From assembly GCF_006569185.2 (NCBI RefSeq), contig NZ_VIGC02000019.1:1-64000 (forward strand): a DNA stretch of 64,000 nucleotides, in the 5' to 3' direction. Each line of letters opens with the position of its first letter. Within the stretch, counting starts at the first letter, position 1. This stretch comes from Litorilinea aerophila (GTDB lineage: Bacteria > Chloroflexota > Anaerolineae > Caldilineales > Caldilineaceae). Shown one piece after another: positions 1 through 7,369 of the stretch. The notes under the pieces are model-generated. The model was not told where the DNA came from. It did not search any database and saw only the letters and a list, made by a program, of their open reading frames with translations. A program made the translations under genes and the position numbers.

Positions 1-212
1 CCCGAGCTTTCGGGCCCGTAGATCTCCACAATGCGGCCCCGGGGCATGCCGCCCACGCCCAGGGCGATGTCCAGGCTCAGGCTGCCCGTGGGAATCACCT
101 CCACCTGCAGCCGCTTCGCCTCGCCCAGGCGCATCACCACACCTTCCCCGAAACGTTTGTTGAGGCCGGCCAGGGTTGTCTCCAGCGCTTTCTGGCGACC
201 GTCTGTGCTCAT
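1..212 (-). CDS. recA: RecA recombinase, N-terminal part (cut by window edge)
   Basis: RecA binds single-stranded DNA, drives strand exchange and triggers LexA self-cleavage. Only the first 70 residues are in the window. They read as the RecA N-terminal helix ([17 protein letters not shown]) followed by the core segment [17 protein letters not shown] and the start of the Walker A motif, GPESSG, where the sequence stops. The ATG at 212 gives a normal-length RecA N-terminus. The gene points away from dnaA, and both are on the minus strand with a 257-nt gap. A promoter-like pair and a short palindrome lie upstream (see 274-348). Identity is certain; the rest of the gene is outside the window. 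Confidence 0.95.
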   Translation of the reverse strand, partial: MSTDGRQKALETTLAGLNKRFGEGVVMRLGEAKRLQVEVIPTGSLSLDIALGVGGMPRGRIVEIYGPESS

Positions 213-273
213 TGCTGACTCCAAACACTCTAACATGGTTGGCGGTGTATGCCGATACGGGCCGTCCATCGCC

Positions 274-348
274 AACACATCTGTTAGCGTTGTTCCATTG
301 CCACTATAGCGTGCTGTATAGTTTACTGTAATTGATCCGATAATGCAA
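274..348 (-). promoter_or_regulatory. Putative recA promoter with palindrome in the leader
   Basis: Read on the minus strand, TTGCAT (343-348) and TAAACT (320-325) are 17 nt apart and form a plausible sigma-70-type promoter. About 35 nt downstream of the -10 lies the palindrome AACAGATGTGTT (274-285). It shares the 9-mer AACAGATGT with the much better LexA-type box at 40995-41008 but does not itself fit GAAC-N4-GTTC. It may be a weak operator or chance. Confidence 0.35.
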
Positions 349-396
349 AAGTATAAAAATGTTGACTATGTGAAAATAAACCGAAGAAATGGCCCA

Positions 397-424
397 AGGT
401 TCGGCCCTGCTTTGGGCCGAACCT
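397..424 (-). terminator. Rho-independent-type terminator of dnaA
   Basis: A perfect 11-bp inverted repeat, AGGTTCGGCCC and GGGCCGAACCT, with a 6-nt loop, starts 45 nt after the dnaA stop codon. On the minus strand it is followed by a T-containing but not uniform tract (TGGGCCATTTCTTCGG). The position and stem quality support a terminator separating dnaA from recA. Confidence 0.65.
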
Positions 425-469
425 CTTTGCAGGCGCATTCCGTATGAGAGGGCAGAGCCGGCAATCTCC

Positions 470-2215
470 TCAGGCCATGGGCACGTAAATTTTGTCCCGC
501 AGGGTCATGATGGTAAGCCGCAACGCCTCGTCCCGTACCAGGTCTTCGGCCACCTTTTCGACGCCGTAGCGAACGGTGCTGTGATCTCGGCCCCCCAGTT
601 GCTCGCCGATGGCCGGCAAGGAGAGGCCGTTGTCCTCCCGCAGGAGGTACATGGCAATCTGGCGGGCCGTTGCGACGTCCTTGGTGCGCCGGCGGCCGGT
701 GAGATCCTCGGGGCGCAGGTTGAAGTGCTGGGCGACGATGCGGATCACTTCCCCGGGCGTGCAGGCGACGCGCTGGGGGGCCAGGTCATCCAGGATGCTG
801 CGCGCGAAGGCCAGGTCGATGGAGCGGCCCACCAGCCGGGCCTGGAGGCACAGGCGATTGAGCGCGCCTTCCAGCTCCCGAATGTTGCTGTCCACCCGTT
901 CGGCAATCAGCAGGAGGACGTCGTAGGCCACCGGGATCCCCAGCTTGTTCGCCTTGGACTGGAGGATGGCCACCCGGGTTTCGAAGTCGGGCTGGGCGAT
1001 ATCCGCCTGTAGCCCGCCTTCAAACCGGCTCCGCAGCCGCTCCTCCAGGGTGGCCAGGGCCTTGGGTGGGCGGTCGCTGCTGAGTACCACCTGGCGCCCC
1101 GCAGCGTGGAGATGGTTGAAGGTGTGGAAAAATTCTTCCTGGGTACTCTCTTTGCCGCCGATGAACTGGATATCGTCGATGAGCAGGATATCCACCTGGC
1201 GGTATTTATTGCGGAATTCTTCGGTGCTTTGATTCCGAATGGCACTGATAAGTTCGTTGGTGAACTGCTCCGACGAGCAGTAGAGCATCTGGTAGCCCCG
1301 CTCCAGGGCCGCATTCCCGATGGCGTTCAGCAGGTGGGTTTTACCCAGGCCCACGCCGCCGTAGATGAAGAGGGGATTGAAGCTCTGGCCCGGCGTGTCG
1401 ACCACGGCCAAAGCGGCCGCGTGGGCCAGGCGATTGTGATTGCCCACCACGAAGGTGTCGAAGGTATGGGCCGGGTTCAACTGGCTGGCCAGGCGCGGTC
1501 GTGGGCTGCTGCCCGAGCTGGCCGGCGGCAGGCCGGACGACCCGCCCGTGGCCGGCCGATTGCCCGGCAGTCGCTTGTGGACGGTCACCTCGGTCCCCTC
1601 CCCCTGGGGCGGCGTTCGGCTGGAGGACTCCTCCTCATCCAGCGCCATGGCGTAGAGCGGCGCCTGGGGAGCCACTGCCTCAGCCGCCTGGGTCCGGGGA
1701 CACACCCGGAATTGCACCTGCACCGAACGGTTCATGATGCTGCTCAGGGTGCGCTTGATGTTATGGCGGAGCCGATTTTCCAGCCAGTCCCGGGCGTAGG
1801 CGTTGGGCATGCCGATGATAAATTCGCCATCTTCGTAGGCCACCACCACCGTATCCCGCACCCAGGTATCATAGGTGGCGGAGGGCATCTGCAGGGCCAG
1901 TTCGCTCAGGGCCATCTGCCAGATGACATGGGGATCGAACTGATCGCCTGCCGTCGGCTGTTCGGCCGGGCAAAGGTCGCCCCCCGGCGAGGCCTCCGCC
2001 CACGCCTGGAGGAGCGAATCCCCGGGTTTTGTCTCCTCTTCCGGGGTGACCGACTCCCCTGGGACCTCTACCCCTGGGGCCGAGTCCGGCCCGGTGGCCT
2101 GATCTGTGACCACGGGTAGCGTAGGTCGGGCCAGGACACGATGATCGCCTCCGGAATCCTGCGGGTTTCGTTTTTGACGCGAGCGCCCCGATGAAGACAT
2201 CGATTTTCGTTTCAA
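470..2215 (-). CDS. dnaA: Chromosomal replication initiator DnaA
   Basis: DnaA binds DnaA boxes at oriC, melts the origin and loads the replicative helicase. From the chosen start the protein has about 581 residues. Domain I lies near 95-175 (IWQMALSELALQMPSATYDTW). The AAA+ core carries Walker A GGVGLGKTH near 286 and Walker B LLIDDIQFI near 344. The C-terminal helix-turn-helix carries the DnaA signature GGRDHSTV near 541. The start is TTG at 2215 because AGGAGG stands 7 nt upstream; the in-frame ATG at 2200 is 18 nt from that site, and an ATG at 2290 has no ribosome-binding site. Oddity: about 90 low-complexity, charged/Pro-rich residues precede domain I, whereas DnaA normally begins with domain I. 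The oriC-like region lies directly upstream. Confidence 0.95.
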   Translation of the reverse strand: MKRKSMSSSGRSRQKRNPQDSGGDHRVLARPTLPVVTDQATGPDSAPGVEVPGESVTPEEETKPGDSLLQAWAEASPGGDLCPAEQPTAGDQFDPHVIWQMALSELALQMPSATYDTWVRDTVVVAYEDGEFIIGMPNAYARDWLENRLRHNIKRTLSSIMNRSVQVQFRVCPRTQAAEAVAPQAPLYAMALDEEESSSRTPPQGEGTEVTVHKRLPGNRPATGGSSGLPPASSGSSPRPRLASQLNPAHTFDTFVVGNHNRLAHAAALAVVDTPGQSFNPLFIYGGVGLGKTHLLNAIGNAALERGYQMLYCSSEQFTNELISAIRNQSTEEFRNKYRQVDILLIDDIQFIGGKESTQEEFFHTFNHLHAAGRQVVLSSDRPPKALATLEERLRSRFEGGLQADIAQPDFETRVAILQSKANKLGIPVAYDVLLLIAERVDSNIRELEGALNRLCLQARLVGRSIDLAFARSILDDLAPQRVACTPGEVIRIVAQHFNLRPEDLTGRRRTKDVATARQIAMYLLREDNGLSLPAIGEQLGGRDHSTVRYGVEKVAEDLVRDEALRLTIMTLRDKIYVPMA

Positions 2216-2363
2216 ATTCCTCCCTCCTGACTGCGCCTGGCTTCGCCACGGGCTATGCCCAACCAAACGGTCCCTGTTCTTGTCATCCATAGAAAAAGAT
2301 GGCGCAAAAAATTTTGTTGCGCGCAGTACGGCAGGATGTATTGTGAGACTGATTGTTCAATTG

Positions 2364-2406
2364 TTTCTGATGCCAGCAGCCGCTCCAGGCGGTCTGGCAT
2401 CAGAAA
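2364..2406. repeat. 13-bp perfect inverted repeat upstream of dnaA
   Basis: TTTCTGATGCCAG (2364-2376) and CTGGCATCAGAAA (2394-2406) are exact reverse complements. They enclose a second small stem, CCGC (2380-2383) with GCGG (2389-2392). The whole could extrude as a cruciform or fold as a two-tier hairpin. Neither side is followed by a T-tract, so a terminator is unlikely. It sits about 150-190 nt upstream of the dnaA start, where it could be a leader structure or a protein site. The rest of 2407-2740 shows no gene or clear motif. Confidence 0.6.
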
Positions 2407-2743
2407 ATAGATGAGGTGGCATACTCAAGGTACGCCGAATTTAACGGGGTGGTTCGTGTATGAAAGGTCGATTTTGAACGAATAAGTTCCCCGTGAAAGC
2501 CCCTCTGTTTGAGCTGTACCGCTAAGTGTAACAGAATCAGGGCTGAATGCCAATGCGTCCTGGGGGGCAGATTGGCACCAATGTCGCTATTTATGGTCAA
2601 CATGTGGGGGTGGAACGCCTGTGCTACGCGAGATATTGAGGCAGGCAAAAGGGCCAACGCGAGATAGCCGTTCAGTCGGCGGAGAAATGATGCATAACTT
2701 TAAGGTGAAATACGCGATTGCGCGAAAGCCCTCTGATTGCCGT

Positions 2744-2912
2744 GAAACTTGTCCCCAATTGGATATCGGGGAGTTTCCCCAGCATGGCAAAGTTATCCAC
2801 AAAGTTATCCCCATCTGGGGATAAGTCGGCGCCAGTTATGGGCAGTGGGATGGCCTGGTGGGGAGGCGGAGGAGAAGGGAGTGTGGAAGCAATAAAAATT
2901 GCGAAATTTCCC
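2744..2912. other. oriC: Probable chromosomal origin oriC (DnaA-box cluster)
   Basis: Three strong DnaA boxes lie within 32 nt: TTATCCACA at 2793-2801 (+), TTATCCCCA at 2805-2813 (+) and the same 9-mer inverted at 2816-2824. A weaker site, TTGTCCCCA, is at 2749-2757, inside a bulged inverted repeat GAAACT (2744-2749) / AGTTTC (2772-2777). An AT-rich stretch with AATAAAAATT (2891-2900) follows and could be the unwinding element. Position next to dnaA agrees with the common bacterial arrangement. Strand-skew data, which cannot be computed here, would settle it. Confidence 0.7.
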
Positions 2913-2929
2913 CGGCTGGCGTGTATAAT
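2899..2929 (+). promoter_or_regulatory. Promoter-like pair upstream of the methyltransferase
   Basis: TTGCGA (2899-2904) and a perfect TATAAT (2924-2929) are separated by 19 nt, slightly long for sigma-70. It would give a leader of about 175 nt for the gene at 3112, and transcription would run out of the oriC-like region. The leader contains a dispersed repeat. Confidence 0.4.
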
Positions 2930-2999
2930 GACGGCGTGGCCAGGCCTCCAGCCGGAGTGCCAGGCGGCTGCCGATAAACCGCCGAAGATTCATTAGTAA

Positions 3000-3063
3000 G
3001 CCCACGGCAGAAACCGCAGATTTCACAGATGAGCCCAGATTTTCCAGCAAGAGAATCCGTGGC
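3000..3063 (-). repeat. Dispersed degenerate repeat, copy A
   Basis: On the minus strand this reads CCACGGATTCTC, GGAAAATCTGGGCTCATC, TGTGAAATCTGCGGTTTCTG and CCGTGGGC in order. It aligns over about 62 nt with 41565-41628 on the plus strand, and its second half aligns with 7309-7350. It lies in the leader of the methyltransferase gene. No coding capacity is seen. Confidence 0.7.
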
Positions 3064-3111
3064 TTTAGACGGAAGATTCATCAGTAGATTCGAGCCCACC
3101 AGGAGGTCGCT

Positions 3112-3924
3112 GTGGACGAACCGACGCAGAAGAAACAATTGGTGCAGCGCCAGTTTGGTGCCCATGCCCATGCCTACGCCACCAGCCCGGTTCACGCCCG
3201 GGGGGCCAGCCTGGCCCGCTTGGTAGAACTGGTGCAGCCCGAGCGCCCCTGGCAGGTGCTGGACATTGCCACAGCGGCTGGCCATACCGCCTTTGCCTTT
3301 GCGCCCCATGTGGCCCATGTGGTCGCCACTGATCTCACTCCGGAAATGCTGGGCGTGGCCGCCCGCCTGGCTGCGGAAAAGGGGCTGGCCAACCTTTCTT
3401 TTCAACAGGCCGATGCGGAGGACCTCCCCTTTCCGCCCGGGCGTTTCGACCTGGTGACCTGTCGCATCGCTCCCCACCATTTTCCCCACATCGACCGTTT
3501 CCTGGCTGAGGCTGCCCGGGTGCTGCGGCCAGGGGGGATCCTGGCCGTGGTGGATAACGTGGTGCCAGGGCCCGGGGATGCCGGTGAAGCTGCCGATGAA
3601 GCCCTGCTGGCAGCCGGTCGATACATCAACGACTTCGAACGGCTGCGGGATCCCAGTCACCACCGGGCCCTGAGCCTGGGCGAGTGGCTGGCGGCCCTGG
3701 AGGGTGCCGGCTTCCACCTGCTCCACCAGGAGACCGCGCCCAAGCGCATGGAGTTCCAGCCCTGGGCCGAACGTATGGGCGCGGCGCCAGAGACCATCCA
3801 GCTGCTGCGGAGCATGCTGGAGGACGCGCCGCCGGCAGCCCGGGACTTCTTGCGTCCGGAGCTCAGCGACGGCCAGCTCTTCTTCTACTTGACCGAGGCC
3901 ATCCTGGTGGCGTCCCACGGATAG
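3112..3924 (+). CDS. Class I SAM-dependent methyltransferase (UbiE-like)
   Basis: A predicted cytoplasmic methyltransferase of 270 residues that uses S-adenosylmethionine. The Rossmann-type motif I is VLDIATAAGHTAFAFAP (residues about 45-61), with motif II ATDLTPEML, QADAEDLPFPPGRFDLV as the post-motif region and VLRPGGILAVVD as motif IV/V. This layout fits the Methyltransf_11/UbiE-like family, but the substrate cannot be told from sequence and no ubiquinone/menaquinone genes are nearby. The start is GTG at 3112 with AGGAGG 5 nt upstream. Its last 40 nt overlap the 3' end of the convergent phosphodiesterase gene. Confidence 0.85.
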   Translation: MDEPTQKKQLVQRQFGAHAHAYATSPVHARGASLARLVELVQPERPWQVLDIATAAGHTAFAFAPHVAHVVATDLTPEMLGVAARLAAEKGLANLSFQQADAEDLPFPPGRFDLVTCRIAPHHFPHIDRFLAEAARVLRPGGILAVVDNVVPGPGDAGEAADEALLAAGRYINDFERLRDPSHHRALSLGEWLAALEGAGFHLLHQETAPKRMEFQPWAERMGAAPETIQLLRSMLEDAPPAARDFLRPELSDGQLFFYLTEAILVASHG

Positions 3925-5393
3925 CGGGTGTCGGGCTGCAGCGCGCCGTGCAGGTAGCTGGTGGCGCCCACCCGGTGGAGCTGGAGCTGCGGGTCGGTCA
4001 GATCGGCCGCAGACCGCTCTGGCCCGACCACTTCATCCCGCGGTTCCCCGGGCTCGCCCTGGGCATCGGCCAGGAGTTCCCACAGCACCCGACCGTCGAC
4101 ATGCGAGGGAACGGGCAATTGCAACAGGGTAAGCACCGTGGGCAGCAGATCGATGGCGCCAGTGGGCAGGGAGGAGAGCAGCCCTTCCTGGAAGCTGGGG
4201 CCGTTGGCGATGAAGAGCGCGTGGAGGTCGTAGGGCGACAGGGAGCCGTGGGAAGAGCGCAGCGCCGACTGGGTGGTGAGGGACATGACGGTGCCCGGCA
4301 CGCCGGCTTCGCTGGGCGCATGGCTCCAGCGGGGTGAGACGGCGAGGAGAGGGCGGCGAGCGTTGAGATGGCCCTGCCAGACCCGTTCCAGATGGATGAC
4401 GCCTGGCAGGCTGGCCAGATCCGGCCGACCGGCCAGGACCACTCCGGTCCAGGGTTGGGCCAGCAGCCAGGCCACCAGGGGCGCAAGCTCCGCGGCTGTG
4501 GGTTCTGCCGTGCCCGGCAACCCATAGATGTAGTCGCTGGCCGTGGCCAGGGGAGGCAGGGGACGGCCTATCTCGGCCGCGGCCTGCTGCAGGTAGTCCC
4601 GCAGGGTATTGTGGGCGGCTACGGTGGAATGGCCATGGTCAGAGATGAAGAAGATATCGAACTGGTCACGCAGGCCGCGCGCCTCCAGCCCTTGGAGCAC
4701 CCTGGCCACACAGTCGTCGACCACCTGCAGCGCTTTCCGGGCTTCCGGCGAGCCCAGCCCGTGGTAGTGCTGACTGTTGTCTGGCTCGTTCAGCCATAGA
4801 ACGATCACCCGATTGGCCGGATCATCCAGAAAGAGGTCGGTCACGGCCGCGGCGGCGTAGTGCTGGCGGGCGGCACTTTCCTCCCGGGGGGGCACTTCAC
4901 CCAGCTTTTCCCGCAGGTCGTAGAAGTCGGCGATGCCGTAGGCGCTGTTGGGGTTCACCACACGGCTCAGATGGCGGTGGGTCCAGAGCATGGCCGCACC
5001 CGAGCTACTGGTGGCGGCTACGGCGACCCGCTCGCCCCGTTGGGCCAGCAGATCGCCCAGGCTGGGGGTCAGGAGCGCGCGGCCGCGGCTGGCCGCCTCC
5101 AGGGCCTGGATGTGCTGATAGTTGGAGGTATCGACAATGTGGTCTTCCGTGGCATGGGGGACCAACATGGTGTTGGCCACGATGCCGTGGTGGCCCGGCG
5201 TGGTGCCGGTGGCCAGGGTGCTGATATTGACCCGGGTGTGGGTCGGGTAGACCGCGTGGTGTTCTTGGCTGCGGGCGCCCCTCGCGGCCAGTGCAGCCAC
5301 GGTCGGCATGAGCTGGGGATCCAAAAGGTCCGGGCGGAGGCCGTCGGCGCCGATGATCAGCACGCGCCGGGGTGATGGCCGATGTGAACGCAT
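3885..5393 (-). CDS. Type I phosphodiesterase / nucleotide pyrophosphatase-like, alkaline phosphatase fold
   Basis: A 502-residue metal-dependent hydrolase of the alkaline phosphatase superfamily that should cleave phosphodiester or phosphate-ester bonds. The N-terminus has the metal aspartate in LIIGADGLRPDLLD. The nucleophile threonine is in YPTHTRVNISTLATG, followed by TTPGHHGI. Later ligands are in LNEPDNSQHYHG and FFISDHGHST, and a last histidine in RSSHGSLSPYD. There is no signal peptide or membrane segment, so it is probably cytoplasmic. The ATG at 5393 has AAGGAGG 7 nt upstream. Substrate is unknown. It is one of three neighbouring phosphoester hydrolases (with 5552-6313 and 6340-7107). 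Confidence 0.85.
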   Translation of the reverse strand: MRSHRPSPRRVLIIGADGLRPDLLDPQLMPTVAALAARGARSQEHHAVYPTHTRVNISTLATGTTPGHHGIVANTMLVPHATEDHIVDTSNYQHIQALEAASRGRALLTPSLGDLLAQRGERVAVAATSSSGAAMLWTHRHLSRVVNPNSAYGIADFYDLREKLGEVPPREESAARQHYAAAAVTDLFLDDPANRVIVLWLNEPDNSQHYHGLGSPEARKALQVVDDCVARVLQGLEARGLRDQFDIFFISDHGHSTVAAHNTLRDYLQQAAAEIGRPLPPLATASDYIYGLPGTAEPTAAELAPLVAWLLAQPWTGVVLAGRPDLASLPGVIHLERVWQGHLNARRPLLAVSPRWSHAPSEAGVPGTVMSLTTQSALRSSHGSLSPYDLHALFIANGPSFQEGLLSSLPTGAIDLLPTVLTLLQLPVPSHVDGRVLWELLADAQGEPGEPRDEVVGPERSAADLTDPQLQLHRVGATSYLHGALQPDTRYPWDATRMASVK

Positions 5394-5551
5394 GGGAGAT
5401 CCTCCTTCGCTTGTCCTGGAGCAGCGGATGCCGGGTATTGTAGCGGAGCGCGGGCATATTGGCCAGGGGGATCTGAGCGAAATGATGAACCGATGGCGAC
5501 ATCCGCCACATCACAGCGGATCATGGCATCCACCCAAGAAGGGAGCTTTGC

Positions 5552-6313
5552 ATGTCACTGCCCATCCCAGTCCCAGCGACTTTTCGCATCATCGCCCATC
5601 GGGGCGCCTCCGCCTATGCGCCAGAGAACACCCTGCCCGCCTTTCGGCTGGCCCAGGAAATGGGCGTGTATGAGGTGGAGCTGGACACCCAGTTGACCAC
5701 AGATGGCCAGGTGGTTCTCTGCCACGACGCCACCCTGGCCCGCTATGGCCATGGCCCCCGGCGGGTGGAGGAGATGCGCTGGCCCGAACTGGCCGGGCTA
5801 GACATGGGTTCCTGGTTCTCGCCCTTTCTCTTCGGCGGCGAGCCCATGGTAACCCTGGAGCAGCTCTTCCAGGTTTTCGAAGATCGGCTCTTCTATCACA
5901 TCGAGTTGAAGGGGCTGGCGCCTGGCCTGCCAGCCGCGGTCCACCAGCTCATCCGGCGGCATGGCCTGCGCCACGTCTGCCTGGTTACCTCCTTTGCCCG
6001 GGATTCCCTGGCCGCCATGCGCAGCCTGGACGCCACCCTGCCCATGGGCTGGCTGGTGCGTGCCATCGACCAGGAGGCGATGGCCGGGGCCAGGGAGCTG
6101 TCTTTGGCGCAGCTTTGCCCGGCGGCAGAGGAAGTCACGCCAGAGGCGGTGGCCCAGGCGCGGCAGGTCGTGTCTGAGGTGCGGGCCTGGGGCATCAACG
6201 GTACCCGGGTGTCCACCCAGGCGGAGGAAGTGCAGTCGCTGATCCGGCGGGTCTTGGCGGCGGGCTGCGACGGCATGACCATCAACTGGCCCGATTGGGT
6301 GCGCCATGGTTGA
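5552..6313 (+). CDS. Glycerophosphodiester phosphodiesterase
   Basis: A GDPD-family enzyme (253 residues) that hydrolyses deacylated phospholipids to glycerol-3-phosphate and an alcohol. The diagnostic motifs are near the N-terminus: IAHRGASAYAPENT (catalytic His and the Glu ligand), VELDTQLTTDGQVVLCHD (Glu, Asp and the second catalytic His), then a TIM-barrel with HIELKG near residue 110. No signal peptide is seen, so it is a cytoplasmic, UgpQ-like form. AAGGGAG stands 6 nt before the ATG. The gene is convergent with the metallophosphoesterase and separated from it by 26 nt. Confidence 0.93.
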   Translation: MSLPIPVPATFRIIAHRGASAYAPENTLPAFRLAQEMGVYEVELDTQLTTDGQVVLCHDATLARYGHGPRRVEEMRWPELAGLDMGSWFSPFLFGGEPMVTLEQLFQVFEDRLFYHIELKGLAPGLPAAVHQLIRRHGLRHVCLVTSFARDSLAAMRSLDATLPMGWLVRAIDQEAMAGARELSLAQLCPAAEEVTPEAVAQARQVVSEVRAWGINGTRVSTQAEEVQSLIRRVLAAGCDGMTINWPDWVRHG

Positions 6314-6339
6314 GCAGCCGGCCCTGCCGGGGGATTGGT

Positions 6340-7107
6340 TCAGGCGGCGGCTGCCAGCAGCGGATCCGGGCGGGTTGCCTCGCGCAATAGGCGAGCGATG
6401 GCCAGGGGCATTCCGCTTTTTTCTACCGCCCGGGCGGCGGCATCCACGTCATATTCAACCCGGTGAAAATCGACCTGCTGCTTTCTGGTGTCGAAGATGG
6501 CAAACGCAGCCCGGGGATCCCCGTCCAACGGTCGCCCCACGGAACCGGGGTTGATGAAGAGGGTGGTGCGGACAGAGCCCGGCTTCTTGCCCTCGTGCCA
6601 GGAGCGGAAGGCGTAGGGGTGGTGGGTGTGGCCCATGATGACCACGTCGGCCGCCAGCCGCGCAGCCAGCCGGGCCATCCGGTCGGGGTCGTCGGGCATG
6701 TACCAGTCGTCCAGGGCATCCAGGCCGGCGTGCATCACCTGGATGTGGAGGCCATCCAGCTTGAAGGACAGGGTCATGGGCAGATTGCGCAGGTAGTGTT
6801 TTTGCTCTTGGCTCAGATGGGCCTGGGCCCAGGCCAGGGCGGCCCGGCGCAGGGGCTCCAGGGCAGGGCTGGACGGCCTTTGGGATGGCTGGGGCAGATC
6901 CCAGGCCACCGCGGCATCGTAATTGCCCGCCGCACAGGGGATGGCCATGTGGCGCAGCAGGTGGATCACCTGGCCGGGGTGGGCGCCAAAGCCCACCAGA
7001 TCGCCGGCACAGAGGATGATGTCCACCGGGTGGGCATACAATTCTTGCAGGACCCGGGTGAGGGCATGGATATTGCCGTGGATGTCGGAGATCAAGCCGA
7101 TTTTCAT
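6340..7107 (-). CDS. Calcineurin-like metallophosphoesterase (YfcE/Metallophos_2 type)
   Basis: A 255-residue two-metal phosphoesterase. All five family blocks are visible: MKIGLISDIHGN, CAGDLVGFGAHP, AAGNYDAAV, a histidine in IQVMHAGLDAL and VIMGHTHHPY near residue 170, then NPGSVGRP. This fits the small cytoplasmic phosphodiesterase group that acts on phosphodiesters or cyclic nucleotides, but no physiological substrate can be assigned. The start is ATG 7107 with AAAGGGCC upstream. It is the last gene of a same-strand run that begins with pgi, although the 262-nt gap before it suggests its own transcript. Confidence 0.88.
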   Translation of the reverse strand: MKIGLISDIHGNIHALTRVLQELYAHPVDIILCAGDLVGFGAHPGQVIHLLRHMAIPCAAGNYDAAVAWDLPQPSQRPSSPALEPLRRAALAWAQAHLSQEQKHYLRNLPMTLSFKLDGLHIQVMHAGLDALDDWYMPDDPDRMARLAARLAADVVIMGHTHHPYAFRSWHEGKKPGSVRTTLFINPGSVGRPLDGDPRAAFAIFDTRKQQVDFHRVEYDVDAAARAVEKSGMPLAIARLLREATRPDPLLAAAA

Positions 7108-7308
7108 GGAGGCCCTTTCGTGGTCGATCCGGCGTGGGGACTTGTCCGCTCTTTTCGCTTTGGTTTCTCTCTGGAGATCCTCCGCTTCTTCTGCCCCCGC
7201 GGTGATGGTCGTTCTCTTCCTGGGGTCACCTGCCCTGGCCCCAGTAAAGCCTCCCCGAGTTATGGCGATGTCAACGCCCCGTTAGCAAAGGAACAATGGA
7301 TTGTTAAC

Positions 7309-7350
7309 GCTGTGTTCATCGGTGAAACCGGGTGTTTCTGCCGTGGACTC
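7309..7350 (+). repeat. Dispersed degenerate repeat, copy B (partial)
   Basis: GTGTTCATCGGTGAAACC followed by GGTGTTTCTGCCGTGGACTC matches the second half of the repeats at 41565-41628 (+) and 3000-3063 (-). Just before it, AACAAT and ATTGTT (7291-7304) form a 6-bp stem. This fills most of the otherwise empty gap between the metallophosphoesterase and the CNNM-like gene. Confidence 0.6.
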
Positions 7351-7369
7351 GTCTGTGGGCCGAAACAAC

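Noticed and set aside
2291-2999. Short ORFs of 60-90 codons between dnaA and the methyltransferase considered as genes.
   Set aside because: They overlap the DnaA boxes and inverted repeats, lack ribosome-binding sites and have no recognisable sequence.
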